Source: Candidatus Dormiibacterota bacterium (GTDB lineage Bacteria; Chloroflexota; Dormibacteria; Dormibacterales; Dormibacteraceae). Taken from it: 64,000 nucleotides of DNA. Positions 63,917-64,000 of this stretch are shown here, piece after piece (the first letter of the stretch is position 1; each line of letters starts with the position of its first letter). The position numbers and the translations under genes are program-made. The stretch is taken from contig PLJM01000027.1 of the NCBI GenBank assembly GCA_003139695.1, forward strand, positions 97,933-161,932, read 5' to 3'. The notes under the pieces are model-generated. The model was not told the origin of the DNA. It did no database searches and saw only the letters and a list, made by a program, of their open reading frames with translations.

Positions 63917-63949
63917 GAGCCCTCGGCCTCGCGGTCGGGGGCTCCTTTG
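63917..63949 (+). terminator. Rho-independent terminator after the integrase remnant
   Basis: GAGCCCTCGGCC and GGTCGGGGGCTC form a 12-bp stem (two wobble pairs) around a TCGC loop (63929-63932), followed by CTTTG. It lies 30 bp after the integrase stop and presumably served that gene. Confidence 0.6.
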
Positions 63950-63963
63950 TATTCAAAACCGGG
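63945..63963. repeat. Right copy of the inverted repeat
   Basis: The reverse complement of this stretch reads CCCGGTTTTGAATACAAAG and pairs with 62134-62151 (one mismatch, one extra base). It overlaps the end of the terminator. Together with the left copy it bounds the decayed segment. Confidence 0.5.
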
Positions 63964-64000
63964 CTTGGTGGGTCGAGGTGAACTGCCCTGGAATCGATGG

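Noticed and set aside
1..64000. CRISPR arrays or tRNA genes
   Set aside because: I saw no regularly spaced repeat-spacer units beyond the short pairs listed, and no complete tRNA cloverleaf apart from the tmRNA ends.

Overview
This is a GC-rich bacterial chromosome segment with dense, mostly minus-strand gene packing. A small basic protein (sbp) gene between ftsQ and ftsA, a type-2-like IleS, FtsA without neighbouring sepF or divIVA, an InhA-like enoyl reductase and several deazaflavin-type proteins suggest a Terrabacteria lineage such as Dormibacterota, Chloroflexota or Actinomycetota. This is inference from gene content; no marker was aligned.

Layout. (1) 1-6.0 kb: the end of a proline-rich protein, then a branched-chain amino acid or amide ABC importer (livJ, livMHFG) with a divergent TetR regulator and a perfect 24-bp operator-like dyad. 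(2) 6.1-12.6 kb: membrane proteins, an acyl-CoA dehydrogenase plus split MaoC hydratase operon ending in a DUF2269 gene broken by an in-frame TAG, an RNase H-like protein, InhA-type FabI, a sulfurtransferase and a decayed metallo-hydrolase remnant. (3) 12.6-18.2 kb: heme O and heme A synthesis (ctaB, ctaA), an SCO1-TlpA fusion, a phospholipase D-like protein, a LOG-family protein and a LapA-like protein. (4) 18.3-22.5 kb: small enzymes, tmRNA (ssrA), an R2-like oxidase, a GNAT enzyme and smpB. (5) 21.6-49.9 kb: one long minus-strand division, cell-wall and housekeeping block, read mraZ-rsmH-ftsL-ftsI-murF-mraY-murD-ftsW-murG-murC-murB-ddl-ftsQ-sbp-ftsA-ftsZ-nrdR-pgeF-yggS-yggT-ileS-lspA-rluD-gmk-coaBC-priA-def-fmt-smpB. 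murE is missing from its usual place. A consensus-like promoter followed by four 10-bp-spaced MraZ-type boxes lies about 0.38 kb upstream of mraZ. (6) 50.5-62.1 kb: oligopeptidase B, a chagasin-like lipoprotein, a deazaflavin-type enzyme, a tautomerase with a divergent TetR and twin operators, a family 39-like glycosyltransferase, an ICMT-like methyltransferase, DUF1801, an ECF sigma factor with a membrane partner, and a FUSC transporter-like protein. (7) 62.1-64.0 kb: a decayed mobile segment with an RNase P RNA 3'-end fragment, a membrane glycosyltransferase split by an in-frame TGA, an integrase C-terminal remnant, and flanking direct and inverted repeats.

The most unusual theme is translational. 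About a dozen junctions use the 4-nt ATGA/GTGA/TTGA stop-start overlap. At five others the downstream gene has no good canonical start, but its frame lines up with the same 4-nt geometry using CTG, CTA or ATA (rsmH, rluD, the PLD gene, fmt, and the SCO1-TlpA fusion). This suggests termination-coupled initiation at near-cognate codons. Two genes also carry isolated in-frame nonsense codons inside otherwise intact reading frames.
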